Of a DNA stretch of 42,464 bases, positions 42,100-42,464 are shown piece after piece. The position numbers and the translations under genes were made by a program. The stretch spans positions 1-42,464 of the forward strand of contig NZ_JACXXN010000042.1 in the NCBI RefSeq assembly GCF_014904695.1. The letters run 5' to 3'. The notes under the pieces were generated by a model that was given only the letters and a program-made list of their open reading frames with translations, was not told the DNA's origin and ran no database searches. Numbering within the stretch: position 1 is the stretch's first letter; each line of letters starts with the position of its first letter. Origin of the DNA: Nostoc sp. MG11. GTDB taxonomy: Bacteria; Cyanobacteriota; Cyanobacteriia; Cyanobacteriales; Nostocaceae.

Positions 42100-42216
42100 T
42101 CAGCGATCGCACCCTGCACATTGGTAGTGTTTCGATAAATAGTAGTCAGTTCCGCTTTGCGCTGATACTAATAGTGGCAGTGAACTATTGTGTTTGTCAA
42201 CTAGAAGTTGCATAAT

Positions 42217-42464
42217 ATGGCAAGTCGAGAAGAAATAGAAGAGGTCGTAATGTTACCACTAACTGAAGTGGGTTCTATTAGATGGACAGATGCACGTGGG
42301 CATAAGATGCGTGCATTGCGTGGCGATATGCCATTAGTTACTTTATCCAAAAAGCTTGCTGAACTAAAAGTAGAGATTTCTCGCCAGTATTTGAACAGGA
42401 TGGAGACAAATACAGAAGTCAAAAGCGCTTCTCCAGAACTCGTGACTGGTTTATGTCAAGTATT
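42217..42464 (+). CDS. Helix-turn-helix (XRE-like) protein, 5' part
   Basis: The frame from ATG at 42217 stays open to the window edge (82 codons). It has GHKMRALRGDMPLVTLSKKLAELKVEISRQYLNRMETNTEVKSAS (by parts), the layout of an XRE helix-turn-helix: R-x-x-x-G, then LSKKL, then ISRQYLNRME. It probably encodes a small DNA-binding regulator or an element-borne repressor. The end is outside the window. Confidence 0.65.
   Translation, partial: MASREEIEEVVMLPLTEVGSIRWTDARGHKMRALRGDMPLVTLSKKLAELKVEISRQYLNRMETNTEVKSASPELVTGLCQV

Noticed and set aside
1-42464. CRISPR arrays, tRNA or rRNA genes
   Set aside because: No regular repeat-spacer array, cloverleaf-like sequence or rRNA core seen by reading both strands; a covariance-model scan was not possible.

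Overview
The window looks like accessory DNA from a filamentous (Nostoc-like) cyanobacterium. It carries many HIP1-type GCGATCGC octamers, a ScyD/ScyE-family protein, Nostoc-type short palindromic repeats, cyanobacterial IS4, IS1, IS630 and IS5-type debris, and a second IF-3-like gene. No rRNA, tRNA, CRISPR array or obvious replication origin was seen. Species and replicon (island or plasmid) cannot be decided from the sequence.

Region 1 (1-13.8 kb, almost all minus strand) is a dense set of small redox and detoxification genes: short-chain dehydrogenases (SDR), NmrA-like and QorB-like reductases, an old-yellow-enzyme, an AlkB-type dioxygenase, a quinone oxidoreductase, a methyltransferase and a Tat-exported amidohydrolase. 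About half are broken by a single stop codon, a single frameshift or a truncation. A low-GC AraC plus SDR pair (6.4-8.2 kb) reads as Bacteroidota DNA.

Region 2 (14.3-17.2 kb) is a compact GC-rich module: a TetX-like flavin monooxygenase, a SnoaL-like protein and a DUF3237-like protein. It lies behind a strong promoter that overlaps an 18-bp palindrome, next to a MarR regulator. It is probably an imported, repressor-controlled unit.

Region 3 (17.3-30.1 kb) begins with a dead group II intron reverse transcriptase cut off by IS5-type debris. Plus-strand genes follow: SDR, alpha/beta hydrolase, PapA5/condensation-type acyltransferase, RidA, SnoaL, and a 650-residue fusion of a ScyD/ScyE beta-propeller to a chlorophyllase-like hydrolase, with stubs of a medium-chain reductase, cupin, FAD oxidoreductase and flavoprotein between them. 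A CPBP protease, deletion-fused SnoaL and AraC stubs, and a divergent SDR/TetR pair with two matching operator-like palindromes close the region.

Region 4 (30.5-42.5 kb) is a mobile-element graveyard: IS4, IS1 and IS630 copies, a truncated integrase, and HsdR, Uma2 and HlyD stubs. It also holds two double-glycine-leader peptides with related leaders, an EF-hand protein, an aminoglycoside-phosphotransferase-like kinase, a thermonuclease interrupted by IS630, an IF-3 paralogue with no AUG at its apparent start, and the start of an HTH gene. The HlyD remnant and GG-leader peptides suggest a former peptide-export locus.

The main themes are a repeatedly duplicated and decaying electrophile/xenobiotic-defence gene set with several local regulators (MarR, TetR, two AraC), and a fragmented RiPP/bacteriocin-type neighbourhood.
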